Virus record (IMG/VR): IMGVR_UViG_3300010158_000120
Location: 1 to 45,138 of that record
Reading direction: 5' to 3' (one strand)
Source of the DNA: a virus
DNA length: 45,138 nucleotides
Both the position numbers and the translations under genes were made by a program. The notes beneath the pieces were generated by a model. It was not told where the DNA came from and ran no database searches. It saw only the letters and a list, made by a program, of their open reading frames with translations. Positions 23,496-32,637 of the stretch are shown here, piece by piece (within the stretch, counting starts at the first letter, position 1; every line of letters starts with the position of its first letter).

Positions 23496-25151
23496 TTATG
23501 AAAATATCCTTTTACAACTAGTAGTAGGTATACCAACATTTACTGTAGTAGCTCCTCCATTTACCGTGAAACTATCTCCGTTGTTATAATTAGTTCCATT
23601 TATAACAATTCCGTTTTGGAATTTGTAGTATGATCCTGCGGCTGCGTAGTCTGCATTGGCATAGAATTGGCCACTAAATCCTTTGGTTAAAGTGAAAGTA
23701 GGATAATTTGTAACACCATCTATAGATCCTGCGTTACATGCAGACGTAGTATATGTATACACACTTATACTATACTGATCTATCACTAAATCAGTACCTA
23801 TAGGAGTGCTAAGGGTCAAGCCTATAAATCCGGAACCAAGAGAATTATAGTAATCGTTTAATGCAAGAGTAGTAGACGCAGGATAAGTAAAGCCTGTAGT
23901 GCCTCTTACGTAATAAGTTCTACCTCCAGTAAGCGTAAAATTAGTATTTATGCTATATGTGGTATAATTAGTAGTGCTATTGATTATAGTATTACCAGCG
24001 CTATCAGTAATAGTTAAATTTCTTGTAGAAGTTCCAAAAGCTGGAGGAGCATAAGCCGAATCTCCTGAAGCTTGCGCATATATAGATTGATCTTGATATT
24101 GAGTGCCTCCAACCAACACATCTCCAGGAGTACTGAATACATCATTAACAAGATCTGTGCTCGTAGTATTGTTACGTATATATACATTGTTGTCTAAGAA
24201 TACAGTTCCATCGTTGGCTTCTGTATTTCTGTAATAAAGAACCGCGACCAAAGGAGTTACAGATACTGAAGGCGTGGCGGTTATAGATACACTAGGAGTT
24301 CTCGTTAAAGATACGCTAGGAGTTACTGATATAGAAGGCGTAACTGATACAGATGAAGTTACAGATACGCTTGGAGTTACGGATATACTAGTTGTAACTG
24401 AAGGAGTAACTGATAAACTCGGAGTAACTGAAGGAGAAGGCGTTACTGATAAGCTAGTTGTAACGGAAGGCGTAGCTGATTTTGAAGGCGTTACTGATAA
24501 ACTAGGCGTTATAGATATACTAGTTGTTGCAGAAGGAGTAACTGTCGGAGTAGCGCTAACAGTAATTGATGGTGTAACAGATACTCCCGGTGTTACTGAT
24601 ACAGATTTTGTAACAGATATAGAAGGAGTAACTGAAGGAGAAGCAGTTACAGATACACTAGGCGTTACAGATATTGACGGCGTAGCACTAATAGAAGAGG
24701 AAGGAGTCACACTAATAGAAGGAGTTGCACTTATACTTACAGATGGAGTAGCGCTAATACTTACTGATGGAGTAATTGAGAACGAAGGAGTTACTGTAAT
24801 ACTAGGTGTAACCGATACTGATGGAGTAACTGAAACAGAAGGCGTAACTGATACAGAAGGCGTTGCAGAAATAGAAACGCTAGGAGTAACTGAGTAAGAC
24901 GGAGTAACGGAAGGAGAAGGCGTAGGACTTAATGGTACAATATATTTAAACATTGTATTTAAGCCGCAAGGATCTTGGTTTTCTAGTACTATATATTGAG
25001 CTGCATCAGGAACAGAAACAAGATGGCCGTCCAATAAATCGTCTAATGTAACGTTTAATTCAACAATGTTCAAGAAACTATCCCAATAGATATTAAATGG
25101 ACCTACAGCATTTCCGTATTGAGTAACTCTTATGTATATCGATTGTGCCAT
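23496..25151 (-). CDS. Mucin-like Ser/Thr/Pro-repeat fibre protein, 551 aa
   Basis: A folded N-terminal domain (1-74, strand-rich, with VTQYGNAVGPFNIYWD and a PCG turn) is followed by about 225 residues of SVTPS-type repeats (75-300), then a large C-terminal region of about 250 residues that looks beta-sandwich-like and rich in Thr/Asn/Tyr, ending CKRIFS. The C-terminus is twice the size of those in the other repeat proteins and may be the receptor-binding part. The preceding gene, 18 bases upstream, has the same stalk type; the next gene downstream is a GT60-like enzyme. Confidence 0.8.
   Translation of the reverse strand: MAQSIYIRVTQYGNAVGPFNIYWDSFLNIVELNVTLDDLLDGHLVSVPDAAQYIVLENQDPCGLNTMFKYIVPLSPTPSPSVTPSYSVTPSVSISATPSVSVTPSVSVTPSVSVTPSITVTPSFSITPSVSISATPSVSISATPSISVTPSSSISATPSISVTPSVSVTASPSVTPSISVTKSVSVTPGVSVTPSITVSATPTVTPSATTSISITPSLSVTPSKSATPSVTTSLSVTPSPSVTPSLSVTPSVTTSISVTPSVSVTSSVSVTPSISVTPSVSLTRTPSVSITATPSVSVTPLVAVLYYRNTEANDGTVFLDNNVYIRNNTTSTDLVNDVFSTPGDVLVGGTQYQDQSIYAQASGDSAYAPPAFGTSTRNLTITDSAGNTIINSTTNYTTYSINTNFTLTGGRTYYVRGTTGFTYPASTTLALNDYYNSLGSGFIGLTLSTPIGTDLVIDQYSISVYTYTTSACNAGSIDGVTNYPTFTLTKGFSGQFYANADYAAAGSYYKFQNGIVINGTNYNNGDSFTVNGGATTVNVGIPTTSCKRIFS
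24252..24929 (-). repeat. Pentapeptide-coding repeat tract (SVTPS type), third copy
   Basis: About 225 codons of SVTPS, SISAT and SVTAS units, again with variable synonymous positions. Confidence 0.9.
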
Positions 25152-25168
25152 TTACTTTCTATCTTTTA

Positions 25169-26362
25169 TTAACATGTTGAAATTTGAACTCCAACCACAC
25201 CAGAACTATTTACTGCGTATATCTTATTATCGCTACCTGCAATAGCAGTTAAGTTCGTCCATGGAGTATTGTAAGATTGATACAATGTTATACCTGTTGT
25301 AATGTAAGGTGCCGTAGTTACAGTGTTAGGCAAGTAAACGTTTGAAGCATTCGCTACTGGGAATCCTGAAGACTGTATAAAGCACGGTGTATAGTAATAG
25401 CCCAATGAATTTCCTACCATTGGAGATAAAGAAACTGTTGGAGTTATTGTTACACTAGGCGTTCTAGTCGGTGTTATACTAGGCGTAATCGATATAGTAG
25501 GAGTTATACTTACTGTAATGCTTGGAGTAACCGAAGGTATAGTTCCCGGTGAAGTTGATGGAGTCACTGTAGGCGTAACTGTTGGAGTAGTAGTTACAGT
25601 TGGAGTAGCTGTAGGAGTTATTGTTACGCTAGGAGTTACAGACACAGTCACAGTTACAGAAGGCGTTCTCGTAGGTGGAGGTGGTGGTGTTGCTGTTACC
25701 GTAGGTGTCAATGATGGAGTAACTGTAGGCGTTAAGAACGGAGTCAAACTTATACTTGGTGTAGGTGTTGGACTTGGTAAAATTGCTTGAATGTAAAAAT
25801 CAAAAGTGGGATCTTGAATTAAACATATATAAGTGGGATCAGTAAAAGTAATAATTCCTTGCGAGTATATTACGTTTCCAACTTTTTTATTATCGACCAA
25901 AATGTCTATAACATTTCCATTACCGTCGTCTGTTAAATGATAGTTAGTACTTAATGGATTTGTAGGTAGTATGTGTAAACTATTTCTAGAGATCTGCTCG
26001 CCAAACTGTTTTCTTGGAATATAGAAAAAAGAGACTTGATCGTTGGAACCAGTGGGAAAATATCTAGCGTCTTCGTCACCGCTTCCAGATGCAGCTGTAG
26101 ATTGATCGTAAGAATCGTAAGCGCTACCCGACTTTAACAAAGAACCGGAAATAAAGTTCTTGTAATAAAGCTGTTTGATTAATTGGTATTTTAGAGCATT
26201 ATTATCCAAAGATCCAGTCACGGTCATAGGATGATAGAAGCCCCTATTTATAGTTATTCCTGCGTTGTCAAATGATTCACTTGTATAAGATGCAGAATAC
26301 TTTAATTTAATAGGAGCCGAAGATATGTCTGAAAACCTTATCGTATTCTTCGATCTGCTCAT
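25169..26362 (-). CDS. Virion structural protein with Ser/Thr/Pro-repeat insert, 397 aa
   Basis: A large folded N-terminal domain (1-194) carries the pattern FFYIPRKQFGEQISRNSLHI, DDGNGNVID, then VGNVIYSQGIITFTD, which I recognise from virion proteins of T4-like environmental phages. It is followed by about 120 residues of Thr/Pro/Val-rich repeats (195-315, more TVTPT than SVTPS) and an 82-residue C-terminal domain ending in a Cys. This protein links the conserved tail module upstream with the repeat fibres downstream, and probably anchors to the baseplate or tail. Ten bases separate it from the preceding gene. Confidence 0.75.
   Translation of the reverse strand: MSRSKNTIRFSDISSAPIKLKYSASYTSESFDNAGITINRGFYHPMTVTGSLDNNALKYQLIKQLYYKNFISGSLLKSGSAYDSYDQSTAASGSGDEDARYFPTGSNDQVSFFYIPRKQFGEQISRNSLHILPTNPLSTNYHLTDDGNGNVIDILVDNKKVGNVIYSQGIITFTDPTYICLIQDPTFDFYIQAILPSPTPTPSISLTPFLTPTVTPSLTPTVTATPPPPPTRTPSVTVTVSVTPSVTITPTATPTVTTTPTVTPTVTPSTSPGTIPSVTPSITVSITPTISITPSITPTRTPSVTITPTVSLSPMVGNSLGYYYTPCFIQSSGFPVANASNVYLPNTVTTAPYITTGITLYQSYNTPWTNLTAIAGSDNKIYAVNSSGVVGVQISTC
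25418..25780 (-). repeat. Thr/Pro-rich coding repeat tract, fourth copy
   Basis: About 120 codons of TPTVTPS-like units. Shorter and less regular than the three other tracts, with a Pro run (PPPPP) near the N-terminal third. It could be the ancestral linker that was expanded in the others. Confidence 0.85.
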
Positions 26363-26371
26363 TGTTTATTT

Positions 26372-27445
26372 TTACCAGTCTAATTTAACTCTAATAAGTG
26401 CCTCTTTTGTGAAGTCTTTTACCAACGGCTTCGATAACTTAGCTACTGCAAGTAATTCGTTATTGTTGTTGTACATACCCACAGTTGTAGGATACGTTTG
26501 AGGATTGTTGATAAAGTTAGAATAAACTAAGTTACCAGATCCAGATATATAAGAAGGATTGCTTGTGTAGTTATATTCGCCATTCTTAACTCTAATGAAA
26601 ATATAATCAGAAGAAATTGTCTCTTGAGAATTTAATTGGAAACCAGATCCTGTGCTAGAGAAAGCTAAACTACCGCTTCTAATCATTTCTAAAACTCTAG
26701 ATTGATTGTATCCACCTAAAACTGGGTTAGTACTTCCGGTCATTGAGGCATTTATTCCTAAACCGCCTTGAGCAACTGGAATAGCGATCGCTGCTGGATT
26801 CAAGATAATAGCTCCCATATCAGGTAAGAATAAACCGTAAGATCCTGAAACGGTGTAGCCTTTAGAAGCGCCTGCGTAAGTAGGACTGTTTGCTGCCGTT
26901 CCGTTAGATCCAGAAACTATATTGTAAACTCTACCTCCGTCTATGTAAGTTACAGTTGAAACGTCGTTTGAGTTGTCGGTTAAAGAAAGAATAGTGCCAG
27001 ATCCTGATATGCTTAATTGTAAATTGAAAGTGCCTGGAAATAAACTCTCTTTGTATCTGTTTCTATCTATAGCTAAAGCAATAATATCCAAAGAAGAAGT
27101 AACACCTGTACCGTTATAAGAAAAATCTACTAAAGACTCAGCGTCTCCGTACATTAGGTTTCTGTATTGACCGTAAGTGATTCTACTTGGTGTATTTTGA
27201 GGGATCAAAGGATTTAAAGGCGCCGAACCAGATCCGTAGATGTGGCCGTAAGCAATAGAAAATTGTATAGCGGAGTTACTTAAAGCTGATCCAGTTTGGT
27301 AAACGTCCAAGTAATAGCTACTCGTTGCGTTAGACGCCAAAGTGAAAAACTGAGTAAGCACTGGTGAATTCGTACTCCATGCTGGTGCAGTAACTGAATC
27401 AGAGGATACTACGAAATCTGTTGGGTCTAATCTTGAAAATGACAT
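26372..27445 (-). CDS. Virion structural protein, 357 aa
   Basis: The sequence has the layout of tail or baseplate proteins of environmental T4-like phages: an N-terminal beta-rich part, YGQYRNLMYGDAES (about 92-105), AIDRNRYKESLFPGTFNLQLS (about 126-146), then GLFLPDMGAIILNP. The C-terminal ~80 residues form a domain found alone in the 101-aa protein at 9941. It lies between a 219-aa tail protein and the repeat-fibre proteins, so a fibre adaptor role is plausible. No enzyme motif. Confidence 0.7.
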   Translation of the reverse strand: MSFSRLDPTDFVVSSDSVTAPAWSTNSPVLTQFFTLASNATSSYYLDVYQTGSALSNSAIQFSIAYGHIYGSGSAPLNPLIPQNTPSRITYGQYRNLMYGDAESLVDFSYNGTGVTSSLDIIALAIDRNRYKESLFPGTFNLQLSISGSGTILSLTDNSNDVSTVTYIDGGRVYNIVSGSNGTAANSPTYAGASKGYTVSGSYGLFLPDMGAIILNPAAIAIPVAQGGLGINASMTGSTNPVLGGYNQSRVLEMIRSGSLAFSSTGSGFQLNSQETISSDYIFIRVKNGEYNYTSNPSYISGSGNLVYSNFINNPQTYPTTVGMYNNNNELLAVAKLSKPLVKDFTKEALIRVKLDW

Positions 27446-27454
27446 ATTCTAATA

Positions 27455-28114
27455 TTATTGAGTTACTTTTGTAATGTTTACTGGGATACTTAATCTAGCG
27501 CCTGAATCTCTACCAATTACAACTAAAGTAGTGTACAACGTAGAGTTGGTTCCAAATAAAGTATTTAATGTTGTTGCCGATAAGTTAATGGTTGTACCGA
27601 TGACAGTCTTGCTAACGTTTGTACCGATAGTAGTTGTGCTGTTCAATGATGTAGCTTCTGGGGTATTGATTCCTAAGCCATTGAAAGCACTCATAGTTCT
27701 TACATCGCCTATAGTTGCAACGTAGCCTGATTGCTCGTATGTGCTTGTAGCGCCTAAGTAATTTAAGGTTTGAGGAGTAATAGATAGAGAAGCTCCTTGA
27801 CGAAGTTGAATAGCGTTATAGCCAATGTCTAATACAGGAAGCTTAGCAGTACCTCTTGGTAATGTGATCAACTTGTATTTCATGATCTCTTGATCGTTAG
27901 GATATGCCTGTAAGATTGGCATAGCTTCTATGGCTTCACCGTAGAAAGCAGATCCAGAAGGATGGTTAGGGTTATAAAGGGTATAATCTATCTCATCGTC
28001 AGATAATGAAAATTGAGTGATTTGGAAAGACCCGTTGTTTCTAGCCAAAAGTTCTCTTCCTTTTTTGGTTAAAATGGCGTCTACTATTACCGATGTGCTA
28101 CTTAAATATGACAT
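27455..28114 (-). CDS. Virion structural protein, 219 aa
   Basis: The N-terminus, with VDAILTKKGRELLARNNGSF then ITQFSLSDDEIDYTLYN (about 11-48), is a pattern I know from structural proteins of marine T4-like phages, where it begins a tail or fibre-associated protein. The remainder is Thr/Leu-rich and beta-rich. It starts a transcriptional subunit: upstream lie a late-type box, a TATATTTG promoter box and an inverted repeat separating it from the 1360-aa gene. Confidence 0.7.
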   Translation of the reverse strand: MSYLSSTSVIVDAILTKKGRELLARNNGSFQITQFSLSDDEIDYTLYNPNHPSGSAFYGEAIEAMPILQAYPNDQEIMKYKLITLPRGTAKLPVLDIGYNAIQLRQGASLSITPQTLNYLGATSTYEQSGYVATIGDVRTMSAFNGLGINTPEATSLNSTTTIGTNVSKTVIGTTINLSATTLNTLFGTNSTLYTTLVVIGRDSGARLSIPVNITKVTQ

Positions 28115-28130
28115 TTTTTATGTGCTTTAG

Positions 28131-28140
28131 AAATAAATAT
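28131..28140 (-). promoter_or_regulatory. Putative late-type box ATATTTATTT
   Basis: Lies 16 bases before the ATG of the 219-aa tail protein, in coding orientation. Confidence 0.4.
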
Positions 28141-28156
28141 TGACAAAAACTGTTTT

Positions 28157-28164
28157 CAAATATA
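28157..28164 (-). promoter_or_regulatory. Bacteroidota-type -7 promoter box TATATTTG
   Basis: TATATTTG on the minus strand, an exact match to TAnnTTTG, 42 bases before the ATG at 28114. A TTG lies 17 bases upstream of the box and may act as the -33 element. The intergenic position supports a promoter for the fibre part of the late block. Confidence 0.5.
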
Positions 28165-28176
28165 ACTCTTTTTGGT

Positions 28177-28203
28177 TACCACAATATATAAATATTTGTG
28201 GTA
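28177..28203 (-). terminator. AT-rich inverted repeat between tail genes
   Basis: TACCACAA and TTGTGGTA form a perfect 8-base stem around an 11-base A/T loop, ten bases after the stop of the 1360-aa gene. No strong T tract follows, so it may be a weak terminator, an RNA-processing site or an operator for the adjacent promoter. Confidence 0.4.
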
Positions 28204-28213
28204 CGCCCTATTT

Positions 28214-31200
28214 TTAAATTAAATTTTGCTGCTTCAAAGCTTTGACTACGTTACCCGAGTTTTTTCTTACCAGAGGATTGAGGTATTGAGGGAAGATCAA
28301 ACCGTCTTGGGTAATATTGGCGCTAGAGCTATAATTCAATATTAAATTGGTCTCGTCAGGAATGTGCTTTAACACAACGTATCTTGATATGAATCCTGGG
28401 AAAGATCCACTGTCCACATTGTTCGTGCTCATCCCTCTGTCCAATGTAGCGTAATAGTAGCTAGTACTTCCGCTTAAGGCTTGATATACTGATACGACTC
28501 TAAATTCGTCAGATCTTCCAAAGGCTTGAGAAGAGCTGTTATAGAATCTTATCATATCTCCATAATCTAAAGAAAGAGGGAATACTGGAGTATCAAAGAA
28601 TGATGCCGTTAGGCCGTAAGTAAACGCTCCGTAATATAAAGATTGAGTGGCTGTAAGTCTCACAGTCTTATTGTCTACTGCGTACCATCTATGATCGGTT
28701 TCTTGTACGCTATTATAGAATATGGTCTGCGTTGTATTTACTACACTACCAGTTGCATACGCTGATACATCAAAAAGAGTAGGAACATTAAATAAGCTAG
28801 GATCTCCTGGCAATATTCCATTTAATGATTGAGGGAAAGCGGTATTCACTGGATACTCTACGTAATAGATTTGATCGTTATAGCCTTGCGCTGCACCCAA
28901 AGAAGTAACAGTTCTTCTTAAACCGAATCTTAAGTTTTGAGATATCGTTGAGCTACTACCAGATATTATTGCGTTATAAGTATATTGAATACCTGGAGGT
29001 ATTAATGTAAATACTGATGTGAAGTTAGATATGTTATTAACCGAATTAGGAGTTGTATATGTGTTAGATCCAGTAACTTGCAAACTAACTTGACCAGGAA
29101 AAGGATTTTTAAATATATAATTCATAGCTGGATTGTTAGATCCGTTTAGATTATATAATATTGGTGAATATCTAAATCCGCCTTCAAATAAAGTTACGTT
29201 TTGATTGTTTGTAAAGTACTGTATGTTAGGATCGGCTGGATCATAATCAAATAAAGATACATCCACAGATTCTCCAGACTTATAAACGTTTTGAACAGTA
29301 AATAAATTTTCGTTTGCTTTGGTTAAATTTAATACGCTCTGATCGTTAGTAAAGATATACTTAATCTGAGCATTCACTCTTCCCGGTAATTGTAAAGAAG
29401 ACGAGTATAGATCTACTAAGTACGCATATTGAAATTTTAACTTATCAATAGCCGCTGTGTTTCCGTAAGATTGATCTCCGCTAGTATAATCGTTATATGT
29501 CGCACTAATTGTTTTAGATCCATAATATCTAGGAACAGTGAAAGAATTCAAACTATAATTGTAATCCTGTAATTCTGCGTAAGGGTTATTAGGATTTGTG
29601 TAGGTGTTATAATTATCAAATTGAGATCTACTAATAGACTGAGTAATCAAGCCGTAATTAATAGGTTTTAATTGATTTGAAGTATAGTCTAAATCAAAGA
29701 ATCTTTTAGATCTAACAGAAGCAGAAACGTTTTGATACAAAGGACTCAACGAATAAGTTGTATAAAACGATGCTGTACCAGGAAATTGAATTTTAGATAT
29801 TTCATTTTGACTACTAACAGAGGTCATAGTAGTAGCAGTAATTTTTGTGCCTTTGAAAGCTCCTGTAAATTTCTCTCTACCATCACTAGTAGTATAAGGA
29901 ATTATACCAATAGAGGAGGTATAAAACCCGCTATCAGCAGTTGATCCGGAAAAACTATTTGCTGCAGATCCAGAGATATTAACCATGTCTATCGACTGCG
30001 AGAAGTTATTGCTAACACTCATGCTAGGCTCGTGTCTAGCGTACTTATTTCTTTCTAGAATGTGACTCTTAACAATAATACCAGTAGATAGATTTGCTCT
30101 AGCAGGTACAAAATCTTTTATCGTTTTGAACAAAGAGTTATTGTAATACTTGATTAATCTTATAAATTCCCAAATGCTGTGAGGCTTTGTGTAAGTGCTA
30201 AAATAACTTTGTTTTTGTACTTCTAAAGCTGGATAAGAACCTGAATACATATACTCTGGTTTACCTATCAATTGATCCATGTTTAGATTAGGTAAAGACG
30301 AAGATATATTCGTATTGATAGTGTAAGCTGTAGAAAAACCAACCTCTAAGTTAGTTGAGTTTAGCCTTCTATCAGTATTGTAGTATTGTAATGTCGAAAA
30401 TGGAGAAAGAACAGATGCGCTTAAAGCCATTGGAGTTCCAGAATCGTCCATGTGACCATTAATATATATAGAGCCTTGCATAGAGCCCGTTCCTATGTAT
30501 ATTTTATTATTATTTATCTCTGAAATGCCTATTGATGTGTAACGATCTTCTCCACCAAATTCGTTGATTGTAAGTATATTGTCAGGAATACCGAAGGTAG
30601 AGATCAAAGCTTTTATAGATCTTTGAGTTCCCTTTGTCTTTAACAAATACGGCAAATTATGATACAATCTCTTGTATATTTCGCCTTGTAAAATTTCTGG
30701 ACCCTCTGTTGTCAAACTAGAAGTTACGTAGTTTGTTATGTGTTCGGATCCTGTTGGAGGTAATAAAGATCCGTCTTGATTGATGCCAAATAAAGTGTAG
30801 AATAGGTTGTCCGATACGTTAGTATTGGTGTATAATTCGAATCCAAGACTTCTTAAAGCATCGGATACAACGTCCAAAGAAATTCCAGTTTCGGGATTAT
30901 TAGAGGCTTCGTATCTGTTTGTAACGTCTTTGTAGTACAGCCAAATATTATCGAAATGTTGACCCATCATGTCCATAAAAGTAGCGTAAGGAGCATTATT
31001 TGGATCGTCTAACAAGTATTGAGGAACAGCATTCTTTAATAAGTCTTTGTTAGTCGCGTCATAAAAAGAAGCGGAGTATAATAAAGATGTGGTACTTGGA
31101 GTAGTAACTGTATCTGCTGATCCCAACCAATTTAAAGCTGCAGATGACGTTACCGAATACAGTTGATAAGGTTGAGTAGCGGTTCTCTTTGGCCATGACC

Positions 31201-32296
31201 AACTTCCAGAATTAAAGTATAAATAGTACTCGTAGGTATCAAATTTTTCAATGATATTATTTATTGAATTCTGTATAAAACCGATAGAAGAAGACACTGT
31301 AGAGGCTACCGTAACACCTCCAGACAATTGGCCTTGTTGTGCTATCTGATCGTTAAAGCCCTCTATTAATTCTAATTTGTATACGAAATTATTCAATCTC
31401 TCTGTTGCGCTAGAGAAGTGAATAAAGTTTCCAAAATTGCTATAATCTACGTTAATTGCTACCGATTTGTCTTGATAGTAACTCATTAACTTTTGGTAAG
31501 AAGAACTTATCGGACTAGTTAATAAGCTAGTATAATTGTAGTAAGGAGTAGTTTGAGTAGTCTTTTCGTTAACCTTTATTTTAAAGTTTGGGCCTCTTAA
31601 AGAGTTGGCGGTAGAAGAGGTTTCTACTGATGTTTGAATATCTACGTTAAAGCTTACTGACTCTGCAACTTTATCAACAATCCATAATTGAGACTTCATA
31701 TCGTAAGCCGCAGGTAATGGTTCGTAAAGTTTGATTAGTAGATTTCCTCCATCTGCATCGTCTACGTAAGCAACGTTATTAGCGATAACTAATTCGTTAT
31801 TACCAAAGTTTAAATAGAAATCTGGAAAGTAGTTCTTTGATACCGCGTAAGATTGATACTGAGTAAAAGAATTTCTTATAAGAATATCGCTAAGTACTTG
31901 AGAAGCTATTTTGATCTCAGTTCTTGAGCTAGAAATTTCTTTTATCCAATAAAGAGTGCCATTACTAGAATTGAATAGCTTCCTAAAGAAATTGTATTGT
32001 ATATTTAAAAGACCTCTGCTGTATCCTTTTAATTTTAAATCCTTTTCGGGGTCCAAAGTTAAAGCGCTAAATCTATCTGATCCCGCTATTGAATTGGCAT
32101 CAGGATAATAGTCTTTAACATTGTAATCGTAGTCAACTAGATTATTGTTAGCGTCGTAAATAAAGAACTCAATATAGTCGCTAGTATCTCCAAAATCAGA
32201 AGTTACAAAGTTTGACGATACTAATCTATTATCTTGAGAAGAGTACGTTTGTTGTGAGAAACCGGGGCCAGAATACTGTATGCTAACTTTTTCCAT
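28214..32296 (-). CDS. Giant tail/baseplate structural protein, 1360 aa
   Basis: A very long, Ser/Tyr/Asn-rich beta-type virion protein. Around residues 545-595 it contains LPYLLKTKGTQRSIKALI then STFGIPDNILTINEFGG, a pattern I recognise in large tail proteins of related environmental phages and reminiscent of P2 tail protein I. The N-terminal ~230 residues describe a separate domain, and the C-terminal part has a further beta-rich region. It overlaps the upstream 113-aa gene by one base. Its position after the gp6-like wedge protein suggests a wedge/fibre connector analogous in place to T4 gp7 or gp8, but homology to those is not shown. Confidence 0.7.
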   Translation of the reverse strand: MEKVSIQYSGPGFSQQTYSSQDNRLVSSNFVTSDFGDTSDYIEFFIYDANNNLVDYDYNVKDYYPDANSIAGSDRFSALTLDPEKDLKLKGYSRGLLNIQYNFFRKLFNSSNGTLYWIKEISSSRTEIKIASQVLSDILIRNSFTQYQSYAVSKNYFPDFYLNFGNNELVIANNVAYVDDADGGNLLIKLYEPLPAAYDMKSQLWIVDKVAESVSFNVDIQTSVETSSTANSLRGPNFKIKVNEKTTQTTPYYNYTSLLTSPISSSYQKLMSYYQDKSVAINVDYSNFGNFIHFSSATERLNNFVYKLELIEGFNDQIAQQGQLSGGVTVASTVSSSIGFIQNSINNIIEKFDTYEYYLYFNSGSWSWPKRTATQPYQLYSVTSSAALNWLGSADTVTTPSTTSLLYSASFYDATNKDLLKNAVPQYLLDDPNNAPYATFMDMMGQHFDNIWLYYKDVTNRYEASNNPETGISLDVVSDALRSLGFELYTNTNVSDNLFYTLFGINQDGSLLPPTGSEHITNYVTSSLTTEGPEILQGEIYKRLYHNLPYLLKTKGTQRSIKALISTFGIPDNILTINEFGGEDRYTSIGISEINNNKIYIGTGSMQGSIYINGHMDDSGTPMALSASVLSPFSTLQYYNTDRRLNSTNLEVGFSTAYTINTNISSSLPNLNMDQLIGKPEYMYSGSYPALEVQKQSYFSTYTKPHSIWEFIRLIKYYNNSLFKTIKDFVPARANLSTGIIVKSHILERNKYARHEPSMSVSNNFSQSIDMVNISGSAANSFSGSTADSGFYTSSIGIIPYTTSDGREKFTGAFKGTKITATTMTSVSSQNEISKIQFPGTASFYTTYSLSPLYQNVSASVRSKRFFDLDYTSNQLKPINYGLITQSISRSQFDNYNTYTNPNNPYAELQDYNYSLNSFTVPRYYGSKTISATYNDYTSGDQSYGNTAAIDKLKFQYAYLVDLYSSSLQLPGRVNAQIKYIFTNDQSVLNLTKANENLFTVQNVYKSGESVDVSLFDYDPADPNIQYFTNNQNVTLFEGGFRYSPILYNLNGSNNPAMNYIFKNPFPGQVSLQVTGSNTYTTPNSVNNISNFTSVFTLIPPGIQYTYNAIISGSSSTISQNLRFGLRRTVTSLGAAQGYNDQIYYVEYPVNTAFPQSLNGILPGDPSLFNVPTLFDVSAYATGSVVNTTQTIFYNSVQETDHRWYAVDNKTVRLTATQSLYYGAFTYGLTASFFDTPVFPLSLDYGDMIRFYNSSSQAFGRSDEFRVVSVYQALSGSTSYYYATLDRGMSTNNVDSGSFPGFISRYVVLKHIPDETNLILNYSSSANITQDGLIFPQYLNPLVRKNSGNVVKALKQQNLI

Positions 32297-32637
32297 TAAA
32301 TTAATTTGTTAATATTGAGATACGCGTTACTTAAATCCAATATTTGTTGACGAAGAGAGTTAATCTCTTCTATTAAAGCCAATTTTTCTGCGTCTAATAC
32401 AGTTCCGCCGATATATTCTTGACTAGTTCTTACCAAGTATTCGTGAGATTCTGTAAAACCATTTGCCGGTATATTGTAAAATAATTGAGTATAGTAGTTG
32501 AAGAATTGTTCAATAGTAATACCTGGCGCCGTTACAGGTGGGGGTGGAGGTACAAGCTCTGTGAAACTTGAATTAATTACTTTTTTGTAAGTATTTAAAC
32601 CTCTTACTTGCTTTACTAAATCTACCTTTGTTGCCAT
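32296..32637 (-). CDS. Small tail-module protein with C-terminal coiled coil, 113 aa
   Basis: A Lys-rich N-terminus, a Pro run (PPPPP, about 31-35), then a helical part ending in a likely coiled coil (EKLALIEEINSLRQQILDLSNAYL). It overlaps both neighbours by one base, so it is translated with the structural proteins. A small linker or trimerisation protein of the baseplate is likely. No family recognised. Confidence 0.6.
   Translation of the reverse strand: MATKVDLVKQVRGLNTYKKVINSSFTELVPPPPPVTAPGITIEQFFNYYTQLFYNIPANGFTESHEYLVRTSQEYIGGTVLDAEKLALIEEINSLRQQILDLSNAYLNINKLI

Noticed and set aside
17917-24929. Possible CRISPR-like or satellite repeat array
   Set aside because: The units are 15 bases, in frame, conserved as amino acids and lie inside long coding frames with normal starts and ends; there are no spacers.
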